This document shows positions 31,855 through 42,303 of a stretch of 64,000 nt of DNA, piece by piece. The stretch is from Hygrocybe punicea (Eukaryota > Basidiomycota > Agaricomycetes > Agaricales > Hygrophoraceae), in contig OY744466.1 of the NCBI GenBank assembly GCA_963556145.1, positions 4,216,001-4,280,000 of the forward strand, given 5' to 3'. Both the position numbers and the translations under genes were made by a program. Numbering within the stretch: the first letter of the stretch is position 1; each line of letters opens with the position of its first letter. The notes below the pieces were generated by a model. The model had not been told where the DNA came from. It saw only the letters and a list, made by a program, of their open reading frames with translations, and made no database searches.

Positions 31855-32275
31855 TTCAACTCAATAGGATGCAACCTCCGCACTCAATGTGATTCCTTTA
31901 AACTTAAGGTGTCATCTTCCTTCGTCATCAGCTATGCAACCGCTGCACTCACCATGATCCTCCCGCCTGCCTGTTTGCCTTTGGGTTGCTTGCAGTGAGC
32001 AAGAGATTTTTTTTTGTTATTGTGACTCCCTTGTTTCAACTCGACAGGATGTGACCTTCAGTCTTAAATATCTCTTCCGGGTCGGCCTTGTCGGCTTCTC
32101 TTAGATATTGTTAGTATGACCTGGTGAGCCTCATCTTCCTTCATCGTCATCTATGCAACCTCTGCACTCACCGTGACCTTCTTGTCTGCTTGTTTGCCTT
32201 AGGGTTGCTTGCGGGGGCAAGGCCCTGATCTTGTTTTGTTTATTGTGACTCCCCTGTTTCAACTTGACAGGACAG
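31855..32275. repeat. Tandem duplication, 219-bp period
   Basis: TCATCTTCCTTC at 31912 recurs at 32131 with similar sequence following (ATGCAACC.CTGCACTCACC, then TGTTTGCCTT.GGGTTGCTTGC, then GTGACTCCC.TGTTTCAACT.GACAGGA). A partial third copy precedes at about 31,855. Nothing coding is evident between 31,830 and 32,777. Confidence 0.65.
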
Positions 32276-32777
32276 GACCCCTCGTCAGCTTCTCATATTT
32301 GTTGTCTGCTGGAAAGTAGTGTATTCTTTCAACCTTGCAAGTTGTAGCTCTCACACTTAATTTATGACCTTCTGCTCTGTGCTGTTCCCCTTACATCAGC
32401 TTCTATGTTGCTGGATACGCCAAGGTTTTCATTTGTATCTGCGGGCAGCACTGCTTCGGTCAAATCAAATATCACTTTAACATACGCTTTGAACTCAGCC
32501 TTAGTAACCTGACTGTACAGCGGCGTTCCATTCTGTGGTACATCATGTCACCATGCGGCTTCTTGCCGTTCCTATTTTTTGCAGCACATTGCGCACCTCC
32601 CTCTCTCCCTATAAGCATGCTGTCCTTTTGGATTTTGGCATCTTACACCGTTTGGCATCTTACACCATGCACAGCTTATCTTTGAATCCTTACAATTTTG
32701 TTCCCAATGCCTTCATCTCAGAAACGGTGAATACTGTCTTTGTCTTGCTTAACATGAACTGATAACTGTCATGTTGT

Positions 32778-35406
32778 ATGGCCAGTTCGCCTGGCAAATC
32801 TTCGAAAAGAAAAGTTGCTATAGTCAAGTCTCCTGATAGTACCCCGAGTCCCAAGCCGTGAGTCATTCCCCCCTTCTTCGTGTGTTCCCCTTTACATCTT
32901 TCCACCAGTCAACAAGCTGGCAAAAAGCGCAAAGTTGCCATTTCTGTTATTTCGTCTGATTCCGATGTGTTTGTATTTTTATATGCTGTTATATGCTGTT
33001 TGTCTGACTGCCTTGTACATATACGTTAGCCAAATTATTGACACGTCAGCGTCCCCTTCAAAGAAAAAGAAATCATCCACGTCTAGTCCTGCCCCAGGTT
33101 CCAAGGCATACGCGAAGCTTCCAGCAGTATCTGTTTCGTAAGCATTTAGTTTGTGCCATGCTTGTCGACGACTTCACTTTCTTTCTCTTGTCAGGCCAAA
33201 AGTTGACGCCGCCTTGTTTCAAACTAAGCAAACATTTGAGTTTGGTAGTGATGACGACGCTGATATCTCCCCTGGGGATGGACCGAGGTTTGCTATTTTT
33301 CCTACCACCCTCTATTTCTCATCATGCGCCTTTTCCAGCTCATCTGCAATGAAGGTCAAGGTAACCAAGGAGAAGTTGAAGCGCAGCAATGGTCAGTGTG
33401 AGGATGTTGAAGTTTCTGCCAAAGAGGATAAATCGAGGTCTAACACATTGTTACGAGATCCACTTATCCTGACGTGCATTTATAGGTCTCCTGTGTTGAA
33501 GGCCAAGGCAGCAAGTGGAAATGGCAAGTCTACCCCCAAGAGGCATAAGCAGGAGTTGGTGAAAAAGACTAGAGATAGCGAGACAGAGGATCTGTTGCCA
33601 GCGCCGTGAGTTTGCTGCCTTGCCCCACATATTTTGGAATACCACCTGTTGCCCCTAGTTCCCAAACGAAGCCTTGTGAAGCCCCCACCATGCCTGCCAG
33701 GCCCCGCTCCAGGTAAATATAGCTAAACCTGCCAAATTCCGTGCCTAACGTTCGTTATACAGCCACAATAAAGTTATGTCTGAAAAAGCTCGCATTACAG
33801 AAGAGCAGTACATTCGTTCACTTCACTTCCTTTGCCATTATTATTACTTAGATCTCACAGGTGCTCTGGTGCAAAAACACGATCTCAAGTGCCGCGTATT
33901 CAAGTTGAGACCACAATCAACTCTGTTGATACCAGCGAAGTACCTCCTTCGCCCACCGACAAATTGTAGGATTTATCCCAAATGCATGTTGTAAAATTTG
34001 CTGATTATTCTCACAGGACCAGCAATCTGAGTTCTCCTGCATCCCCGGTTGTAAAAATTGAAAATTCTTCAGAGTATGTGCTCGGTCGTTTTTTGTTACT
34101 TTAAATAATTTAAACTGTCTACCGATGCAGGCCTCCCATCACCGAGCAACCAGGAAATGATCTTCCTGGTGGTGCTGAGCCCGACAAGCATTCTGATGGT
34201 GATGTTTCTGATGGTGCATCCGCATCAAGCAACACCGTTTCCCAGGGGAATGCATCTGAACCTTCTGATGCTGCAGCTAGCGCCAATGAAGCGGCTGAAG
34301 AGGATGCCTTGAGTGGTGTGATGTGCAAGACCTTGCAAGATCCGAAACTATATCACATCTATAAGAATCTCCCAAAACTCAGGTGATGTGTTACCGTTGT
34401 CTATCTATTTGATGTTAACACTTTTGCAGTCACTTCTGCGATGTTCAACCATTTTCTCTCAACTCGGAAAATGGATCTTCACGTATCAAGCTCTCGAATC
34501 TCATCAAGGGGCTATCAGAGTCTGTTAACAAGTATGTCTCTAATTGTTATAACATTTCCCTGTTTACGTTTTGCATAGGTCTCTAATGAAAGGCCTTGTT
34601 TTCGAAAAGTCTGGTTTTTTTGTTAATACAAGCCAAATCCATCCCAATGTCCTTACAGTGGAATCGCGTTGCTTGAAGATTGCTGGAACTAATAACTACG
34701 CAGTTGGAATAATGCTAGGGGTTGCAACAGAATGTTTTCTTGTCAATGAGAGCACTGCAGGCTCTCAGTTTGCATCTTATCCTGTACGCAAGATAACGAT
34801 TGTTCCTTTCACACAGGAAATGCATCGTGATACCTCACTCTGGGGAAAATTGTTCAGCTTTTGGGTTGTGACTGGCTCCGTCTCCTCTTTTGGTATATCT
34901 TTCTTGACCCAAAGGCAGCGTAACTATTATACGTCTCTTGTATATCTTTTCAGTCATTGATGGTCTCTCATTTTACAGAGGCGAGTGCTCCACCTTCACC
35001 AAGTAAATTGGGTGGCCTTTTCATGACTGTGCCAGGCCCAGCTTCCAGGTCTCTGGGTCAAGGACAGCGGTCATGTTATCCAGCCTCGCGTGCATTTGAT
35101 GAGCAAAGTATAGTTATAACTTCTCATTCACACACCAATTCACTAATCTATGTCTTGTATTTGCAATACCTATATATGATGGTCGTGCTAAGGCAGGCCA
35201 CCCCTTCCTCTTCTCGGATAAAGACTTCCGAGACCTATCCACTTTCCCTCTATACAAGTGGGGCACACAGGACCTTCCTGAGAATGCATTGGTGGCAGTC
35301 GGCTACACCCTGAGCACTTATTTTGGGGAGCGATCTGGTTTGATGGTCCTTTCTTCCAATGTTCAATTTGCCATTTTCCTTGGTGTAGCAGATCCCCAGG
35401 TTTAAG
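32778..35406 (+). CDS. Unrecognised multi-exon nuclear-type protein
   Basis: ATG at 32778 opens a Ser/Lys/Arg-rich N terminus with KKRK-type nuclear localisation signals (SKRKVAIV, AGKKRKVAIS, SKKKKSS). Several exons separated by short introns follow. An acidic Ser/Ala-rich middle lies at about 34,130-34,320. A folded-looking C-terminal half includes LMKGLVFEKSGFFVN (about 34,590), ESRCLKIAG (about 34,665) and a final exon with HPFLFSDKDFRDLSTFPLYK, then VAVGYTLSTYFG. It ends at TAA near 35,404. It looks intact over most exons. The family seems to recur in mushroom genomes, but I can assign no function. Confidence 0.5.
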
Positions 35407-35719
35407 TAGGGCAATTGCCTTTGTTCCATATATAGTTTGTAGCTGTCAACTGCCGTTGTTTGAGAGCTATTATAGCATGTGCATGTCAGATAATGAAAGG
35501 GATAAACCGGCACCGGAACAGCCCACTTATCGACCCTGTGTTCACATCTGTTCATATACGCACACGTTGTGGGCGACGCGTTTGACACAGCACAGGTTTG
35601 ACATCTATGGTGTTCAATCTGCAATCATGTCACAACCCGTGACTTATTGTCCTTGCTGTTGCTCCATCGTCGTCATCAGCCTCGTCAGTTGGCGTCGTTG
35701 TCATCGCATCCACCTCGCA

Positions 35720-35940
35720 AACATCACGCGCATGTCAATTGACACGGCCATCTGCATTCACGAGGTGTTAGGGAGACAAGGTAGAGGCTGCACAGCAGAG
35801 AGAGGGGCGGGGACTTGTCGTCCTCGTCACCTTTCTCATCGGCCCTGTGTTCACCTCGCGAACCATCGTGCATGCATCAATTGACGTGGCCATCCACATT
35901 CGTGAGGTATGCTGGGGAAGCAGGGGGCTGGGCAGCAGGG
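35720..35940. repeat. Tandem duplication, about 140-bp period
   Basis: TCAATTGACACGGCCATCTGCATTCACGAGGT-like sequence near 35,735 recurs near 35,877 (TCAATTGACGTGGCCATCCACATTCGTGAGGT-like). Each copy is followed by a G-rich GGCAGCAGGGAGAGG-type segment. The surrounding 35,407-36,077 interval has no supported gene. Confidence 0.6.
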
Positions 35941-36077
35941 AGAGGGGTGGGGACTTCTCTCGCTGTTGTGTTTGCCCCATCTATCATCGTTGTCATTGCC
36001 CATTGAGGTTGCAGTTAGTAGAGGTCGGGTAATAAGGGGGTGGGTCACTCACCTGGGCTGGTGGGCACACCACCCTT

Positions 36078-36969
36078 TCAGGTGGTTGAGGCCGCCCTCA
36101 CACCAACCCCTCCCAGCCTCCCAGGCCGTCCTCTTCTTGACTTGCTCGCAGCTGTCTTCGCAGTCACCTGAACCAACTCGTCAGCACGTCAGCATCTAAA
36201 ACTGTCAACACAAACCTTCTTCTGCACTGTCTTTGCGCTCAATGTCTTTTTCATTGGAGTGGCCTTCGTTGCAGCAGCCTTCGTTGCAGCAGCCTTCGTT
36301 GCAGCAGCCTTCGTTGCAGCAGCCTTCTTCACCGGCGCTGGTGCCTTCTTTGCTGTGCTAGCCCTCTTCATTGTCACTGTACTCATTGTCTTCGCTTTCT
36401 TGGCAGCAGGCGATGCCTTCTTCACTGGAGCTGCCTTCCGGGTCCCACTCATTGGCTTGGCCTTGACCGGTGCAGCCACCTTCTTCGCCGTCAACACAGG
36501 TTTCTTCGCCATCACAGGCTTGGAGTTCTGCATCACATCATCAGTCAATGCAAACCCTCTTCCTTCATACTCACCTCCTTTGCTGCATCGGCCCTCGCTT
36601 TGGGAGCTAGCTTGATTTTATCCAATGGTCCCTTTGGCAACAAAAACATGCCCTTCTCCACACCAGTTCAGCTGATACAGGTTGGCCGCAGACATGGCCA
36701 GGTTATACACATCCTCGGCATACTGATAACCCAATCATCAGCGAGTGATCCTGCCAATCCATCACTCGTACAGACCTTCTTGATGGTGTTGTGCGATATG
36801 CCCGCCCACGCTTCCTCTGGATGGGTGGCAATGCATTCCTAGGAAACCTTAGCTTAGCATAACATTGCAATTCCCATGCACACAATGTACAATCATTGAT
36901 GATGTCTTTCCACGAGGGATGTGATGCAGCAGCCTTGGCAGTCTTGGATACTGGTTTCTTCACAGTCAT
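36078..36969 (-). pseudogene. Linker histone H1, damaged
   Basis: The N terminus MTVKKPVSKTAKAAASHPSW leads into an H15 (globular) domain. It is split over three pieces: HPSWKDIIND (near 36,915), then ECIATHPEEAWAGISHNTIKK (36,785-36,845), then after a 45-nt GT-AG intron YAEDVYNLAMSAANLYQLN (about 36,670-36,722). A +1 frame break near 36,665 precedes VEKGMFLLPKGP. The C-terminal tail is Lys/Ala/Pro-rich with four KAAAT units and, after a short intron, KTAASKSRRGRPG ending at TGA 36078. H1 binds linker DNA between nucleosomes. The frame break and the lack of a clean donor in the first H15 intron suggest a decayed copy, or a sequencing error in a real gene. Confidence 0.6.
36258..36320. repeat. 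15-bp tandem repeat in the H1 tail
   Basis: Four units of GCAGCAGCCTTCGTT encode the KAAAT repeats of the histone tail on the minus strand. Confidence 0.85.
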
Positions 36970-37610
36970 CTTCTTGGCCTCGCTCTCCCTTGTGACCTTG
37001 GTAGCATGTGGCAGTATTGGTGAAGGTGCTGGTGCTGGCAAGGCTAAATACCGGTGGTAGTGCTGGTGGTGATAGGTGAAGGAAGGACTTAGAAATTTTA
37101 TTGAGTACAAAACTTAGATGTTACCAGGTGTCACGCTTGCTGTCACAGTTCCGAGCGTTGCCTTTGCACAACATGCGTTACCTCTGGCAAATTTTACTTT
37201 CTGTATCCATCTGTTGCTTATTGCAAAGCCCACTTGCATCTGCACCGTGTGCCACATTATCACCGGCTAGCACTGGCTGTTGCCTGAGTTTTTGTTCAAT
37301 GTGTGTCTGTCATTTCTCATTTTTGTTTGGTATCGTTTCATGTTACAATCACAGACAATCACCTTTGGTAGATGCTATTCGACAATCAGTGAGTGTTTCC
37401 CATGATGCTTACCCTGTTCCTTGTGTCTTCATTTTGTTCCGATGCTTTCAGAATCAATTGTCATTTGTTGCAAATGAAATTCCATTTTCGCAGCTAGTTG
37501 TAAGTGTATTGATATTTCTCGTTATGCGCTTCTCATTTCTTTCTAGGTTCCTTTAATGATATCAGCCTCATGTAGTATTCGTCAGTTTCCGTTGACCATG
37601 CCATGCAGGT

Positions 37611-38060
37611 CAATTGTCCCCTGCAGGTGTTTATCTGGGTGTCAGTTAAATGCCCCTCGTGGGTGTCTGTTAAATACCCCCCACGGATGTCTATCTGTTG
37701 CCCCCTGTGGGTGTCTATCTGTTGCCCCCTGTGGGTGTCCATTTGTTGCCCCCCGTGGGTGTCTGTCTGTTGCCCCTTGCGGGTGTCTGTTAAATGCCCC
37801 TCGTGGGTGTCTGATAATTGTCCCCAGCGGACATCTATTAATTGCCTCCCATAAGTGTCTGTTAGCTGCCCCCTGTGGGTGTCTGTTAAATGCCCCTTGT
37901 GGGTGTCTGTTGTTTGCATGCCAGCATTTGTCTGTTGCCCCTCGTGGGTGTCCGTCTGTGTCCTCTCACAGGCATCTGCTAATAGCCCCCTGTATGTCTC
38001 TGTCTGTTGGCCCCAGCATGACTCTGTCTGTTCGCCCCCACAGGTGTCTCTTAATTAGCC
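37611..38060. repeat. 24-bp minisatellite
   Basis: About 15-18 imperfect units follow TTGCCCCCTGTGGGTGTCTRTCTG. Because 24 is a multiple of three, all forward frames stay periodic; one gives an 8-residue repeat CLSVAPCG inside a 398-codon frame. That frame continues into the N-terminal part of Helitron copy 2 by chance. Units diverge toward the right end (to about 38,200). Confidence 0.8.
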
Positions 38061-38345
38061 CCCCAGGGTTTGCTTCAACTGCGATGTGCAGGTTGGTTCA
38101 CCTCAGTGGGAGTCTGTCTATCATGCCACGGAGGTTTCCTTTGATCACAATTTACTGGTCAATTACCCCACAGGGGTCTCCATTATTTGCCCCCCATGAG
38201 TTTCCTTTGACCAACCCCATTAAAACTGAATATAGGATGATGTGGGTTTCATTTGTGCATCAATTATATGCACAACTCTACATATGTGCAATTCAGTTCT
38301 TTCTTGTACCAGAACACAATGTTGCTTCTGAGTGTTGCACACTAT

Positions 38346-40044
38346 CACTTGTTTTAAAACGGAATCTGATGTTTTGCCATGACTACTGTGCGCTGCTTGC
38401 ACGTTCAAATTCCCCTGCAAGCATTTCAAAACTGTGTAAGTATGCTGGCAAGAAGAAAGGCTTGCTCCCTTCAACCTTGGAAGCTTTTCATTTGGCAGGA
38501 CATCAACTGCCTCCTAGCCTCAATCTACACTGGTTATTTGTCACACAAGATCTGCTGTCACTCTGTCGACCACATTACACTTTTGAGATAATTCAACATT
38601 ATTTTTCCTCACACTTACCATGTTTTGCATTATTTCATGCCAAATGTAAATGCTCTTCCTCTCTCAGTGTGCCTCAACAGGAAATGATAATTCAAGGTCA
38701 AGACAAACATGTAGTTCTTGTTGGTGAGGTCACATCTATTTCCTGCCAGTGAAATCTTGCCATTTATTCAAAGCAGTGATGATAACTCAATGCCTAGTAC
38801 ATTTGAAGAGTCAGGCTGTGCTGTGTGTGGTGAGCTCATACCATTAAGCAATTTGAGCCAATTGAAAAGGGTAAAAGGCATGCTTAGTGTTCTTGAAGCT
38901 CCAGGAGTAACGAGGATTGAAAGAAAAAAATTGAGAGAGAAAATTCGAGAATATAAAGGACCTGTTCTAGATTACCAATGTGATAAGATTTGTGGTACCT
39001 GTTGAAGCTGTGTTAGAAAAGGAAATGTTCCCCCTCTTGCCCTAGCAAGAGGGCTTTGGCTAGGTTGTGTGCCAAAGGAACTTGCAGACCTTTGGTTTGT
39101 TGAAAAGTTGATTATAACTCGTGTACGTCACAACTGTTGTTTTGTGCGAGTGGCATCAGGCATGAGGAAGATGACATCACATGTTGTTGCTTTCCAGTCA
39201 CCGATCCCAAAGGTGTATCAAGCATTACCCCCACCTGTTGATGATCTTGATGATGTCCTGGCTATCTTGTTTACTGGACCTTGTAAGCCAACAGAAAAAG
39301 ACTTTAAACGCACACCTTTGTTAGTGTGAAGGAATCATGTTGCAAGAGCACTTGAATGGTTGAAGTTAAACCATGCTGATTACCATGATTTAGATATAGT
39401 GTATGATAATCTTTCAAGATATCCTGAGAATGGGCCACCTGTCTCTGTTGAGTATCGCCATAGAGAGACAAATAAAGTACCAGAAGGAACAAGTGTGTTT
39501 GACAATGATTGTGAAGATGGTACTGAGCATGGTGACTGTCCATTTGTTGTTCATGGACTGGCTGGTAAACACCTGGACACCAAGACAATCAATTCACTGA
39601 AAGGAATTGCATTAAGACATATCAATAGTGGAGGCAAGATGTTGGCTATTGGTCACTCCTCCAAGTATGAATCTATTTATAAAAATCCAGAGCTATATCC
39701 ACAAATGTTCCCCTGGTTATTTCCATATGGAATGGGTGGCATAGGTTCTACATCATTGTCTGATAATGAACACAAGCGACATCTGCTAATGTATCATGAC
39801 AAATGATTTCAAACAGACATATATTTCCCTTTTGTTGCTTTCAGTCATGCTCAAGTGAAGGCAAGCTCAACAGGTGGTTTTTTACTTGCAGATAAAGCAA
39901 AATTTGGTGAAATAAGTAGACATCTGTTGAGTGTTGACCAAACTGTTTTATCTTCATTGGCCAAGAGGTTGTCAGATGGAGAGATTGTGAAACCAGTTAG
40001 CCAAGAAGAGAAGGATTGTTACCAGGTTGTTTATGATTTGGATC
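38346..40044 (+). pseudogene. Helitron copy 2: N-terminal region (DUF6570-like and Helitron-like N)
   Basis: A leading segment (about 38,346-38,752) includes a Cys-containing stretch. The module starting CAVCGELIPL (38,815) follows, with CDKICGTC, VPKELADLWFVEKLIITRVRHN and PKVYQALPPPVDDLDDVLA. In basidiomycete Helitrons I associate this with DUF6570. Next is HGLAGKHLDTKTINSLKG and QMFPWLFPYGMGG, the start of the Helitron-like N-terminal domain. TGA codons at 39003, 39327 and 39804 interrupt it; each stands where I expect Arg, consistent with CGA to TGA. The frame is then split by the hAT-like insertion at 40045. Confidence 0.8.
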
Positions 40045-41190
40045 TAGTGTTGCCGTAGTTCGGTTCCGAACCTAGCCGAACCCGGTTCAAACCCCGAACC
40101 GAACCCTAAGTTCGGTCTAAGTTCAGCCAAGTGCTGAACCGGACCGTGGGTTCAGTTCCGGGTTTCGAGGCCTGCCGGATTTCCTGAACGGCTCCAAACC
40201 GCGTTCAAACCGCGAACGCGGATATTTTTAAGGTATTGATTTCATTTGTTTTTCGTATTTCTTTACTTACTATTTCGTGTTAAACGGCATCATGTGACCG
40301 GCCGTGACCTTTCACGCAACACAGCAACTTCAACGCGGGTTGAACACAACACAAATTGTGTTGTGTTCAAAGGTAAGTTTCCATTTTTTTCTTAACTTTA
40401 CTAATGTTATTTGCGGCAGGCAACTCGACTGCGACCACATTGCAACCACATTGGCACAAGATGAATGCCAACGCCAACGCAATGCCAATGGACGCGGGGC
40501 AGCCGCAACACCACCACCACCACCACCACCACCAGCGGCGGCAACGGCAACGGCAAAGGCAACGGCAACCAGGCAATGACAACGGCAACGGCCAGCAGCA
40601 GCAGCAACAGCGAAAGCAGCAGCGCCAGCAGCAACGGCAGCAGCAGCAGCAGCAGCGGCAGCGGCAACAGCCAAAGCCATCCAACATCACCACCAGCGGC
40701 GGCAACAACAACGGCAACCACAACTATGACGGCCAGCAGCAGCAGCAATGCCGGCAGCAGCAGCAACAGCAACAGCAGCAACGGCGGCAGCAGCAATGGC
40801 GGCAGCAGCAACGGCCACGACAGCAGCAGCAGCAGTGGCAGCAGCAACGGCGACAGCAGCAGCAGCAGCGCCGGCAGCGGCAGCAACGGCAGCAGTGACA
40901 GCGGCGGCAGCAGCAGCGCCAGACGGCTCCCCCGCAGCCCAACTACCTCGCGAAGTGTAGCGCCGTATCGATTGATATGTGCCTGCCATTTGCGAGGAGA
41001 ACGGAGCTCATGGGGTGAGCCCACCTCGGTCCGGGGTTCAGACGCGGTCTGAACCCAGACCGAACGCGGAGAAACGGTTCAATGCCGTCCGGGTCCAGGT
41101 TTGGCCATGCGCCAAACCGGACCCGAAGTTCAGTTCGCGGTTCCGCCAAAAAGGGTCGGAACCGGACCGAACTGAACTTCGGCAACACTA
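40045..41190. mobile_element. Non-autonomous hAT-like element with 8-bp target duplication (hAT-2)
   Basis: The ends are TAGTGTTGCCG...CGGCAACACTA, flanked by TTTGGATC at 40037-40044 and 41191-41198. Excising the element plus one flank rejoins the Helitron frame (Asp-Leu-Asp-His). An 8-bp duplication with TAGTGTTG-type ends fits the hAT superfamily. Subterminal regions carry many CCGAACC/GGTTCGG hexamer-like repeats in both orientations. The interior is a GC-rich CAG/GGC/AAC tract (40,440-40,930), with no transposase. Confidence 0.88.
40373..40419 (+). other. Intron-like segment inside hAT-2
   Basis: GTAAGT at 40373, a branch-like TACTAATG and a GCGGCAG acceptor ending at 40419 define a perfect 47-nt fungal-type intron. 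It lies immediately upstream of the GC-rich CAG/GGC tract, suggesting the interior came from transcribed, spliced host sequence. Confidence 0.5.
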
Positions 41191-42303
41191 TTTGGATCAT
41201 GTAGGAGCAAAAGTGAGTGGATCTACTACAAGCAAGAAGTTTATGAGGAATGAAATTTGGTCATTGATCTCATATTGTGGTGCTCCTTCATGGTACATCA
41301 CTTTATCTCCAGCTGATGTTAAACATCCCATTTGTTTATACTTTGCTGATACAAAGGAAAAATTTGACCCAGCAATTAGATCAAGTGATGAGCGTATCCA
41401 ACTGATCACCAAAAATCCTGTGGCTGGTGCACGTTTCTTCCACCTCATGATCAACCTTTTCATTAAGCATGTTTTGGGTGTCAATTCAGATCATCCTGGG
41501 ATATATGGTGAGACTTCAGCTTATTATAGCACAGTTGAACAACAAGGCCACCTCACTTGACATCTTCACATGTTGATTTGGATCCATGGATGCTTAACAC
41601 CACAAGAGATAAGGAAACGCATATTGGATCCCTCTTCAGATTTCCAGAAAAAAATTGTTGAGTATTTAGAGAGCACACACATGGGTGAATTTCTTACTGG
41701 ATCTCAAGATGAAGTTCTGAAGAATATTCAAGAAGCCTCAGAATCAGCTAAGTATCTGGACCCAACCCAGACTTTGCCTGAAGCACCTCCTAGCTCCTGT
41801 TCTGAAAAGTGTGGCAGTTGTGATATGTGCCAAGCTTTGAGAATGTGGGAAGATAGGTTTAAGTCAGTAGTTGATGACATTTTAGCCAAATCTAATATAC
41901 ATCATTGTTCCACCAATAGAAATAAAGATGGTTCTCAAAACAAATCACGTTAGTATGTGGGGTGCATGGATAACAAGTGGGGAAATGTAAGGCAAGATTT
42001 CCTTGCCCATTATTCAGCCACACTGAAGTCAATCCAGAAACTGGAGCTCTTAATATGAAAAAGGCAGAGCCCATGATAAATACTATTACCCCTCTGCTTA
42101 CTTATCTAACTCGCTCTAACACAGATGTAACAAGTCTGAAGTCTGGAACTGCAATCAAAGGTGTGATACTTTATATGTCAGACTACATTACCAAAATTGC
42201 CATAAAAACTTATGTTATATTTGACACAGTCCGAGCTATATTTCAGAAGAACAGTGAGATGCTTGGTGGTAGTGAAACTCAAAAGGAAAAAGCACATTGA
42301 CTC
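41191..42303 (+). pseudogene. Helitron copy 2: Rep (rolling-circle nuclease) domain
   Basis: After the hAT-like insertion the frame continues through PSWYITLSPADVKHP and GARFFHLMINLFIKHVLG to HLHMLIW, the HxH metal-binding motif of rolling-circle Rep proteins (near 41,567). A paired-Tyr segment YMSDYITK...Y (near 42,175-42,212) fits the Helitron catalytic Tyr motif. Cys pairs CGSCDMC (near 41,815) precede it. Stops at 41558 (one residue before HLHM), 41951 and 42298 break the frame. Confidence 0.82.

Noticed and set aside
36259..36615. Plus-strand Ala/Phe-rich hydrophobic ORF of 118 codons
   Set aside because: It is the complement of the lysine-rich histone H1 tail.
37611..38060. CRISPR-like array
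   Set aside because: The units are contiguous 24-bp repeats without unique spacers, in a eukaryotic genome.
40404..41052. Gln/Ser/Ala/Leu-rich ORFs of 100-205 codons in hAT-2
   Set aside because: The CAG/GGC microsatellite-like tract opens all six frames; no frame is favoured, apart from a possible intron upstream.
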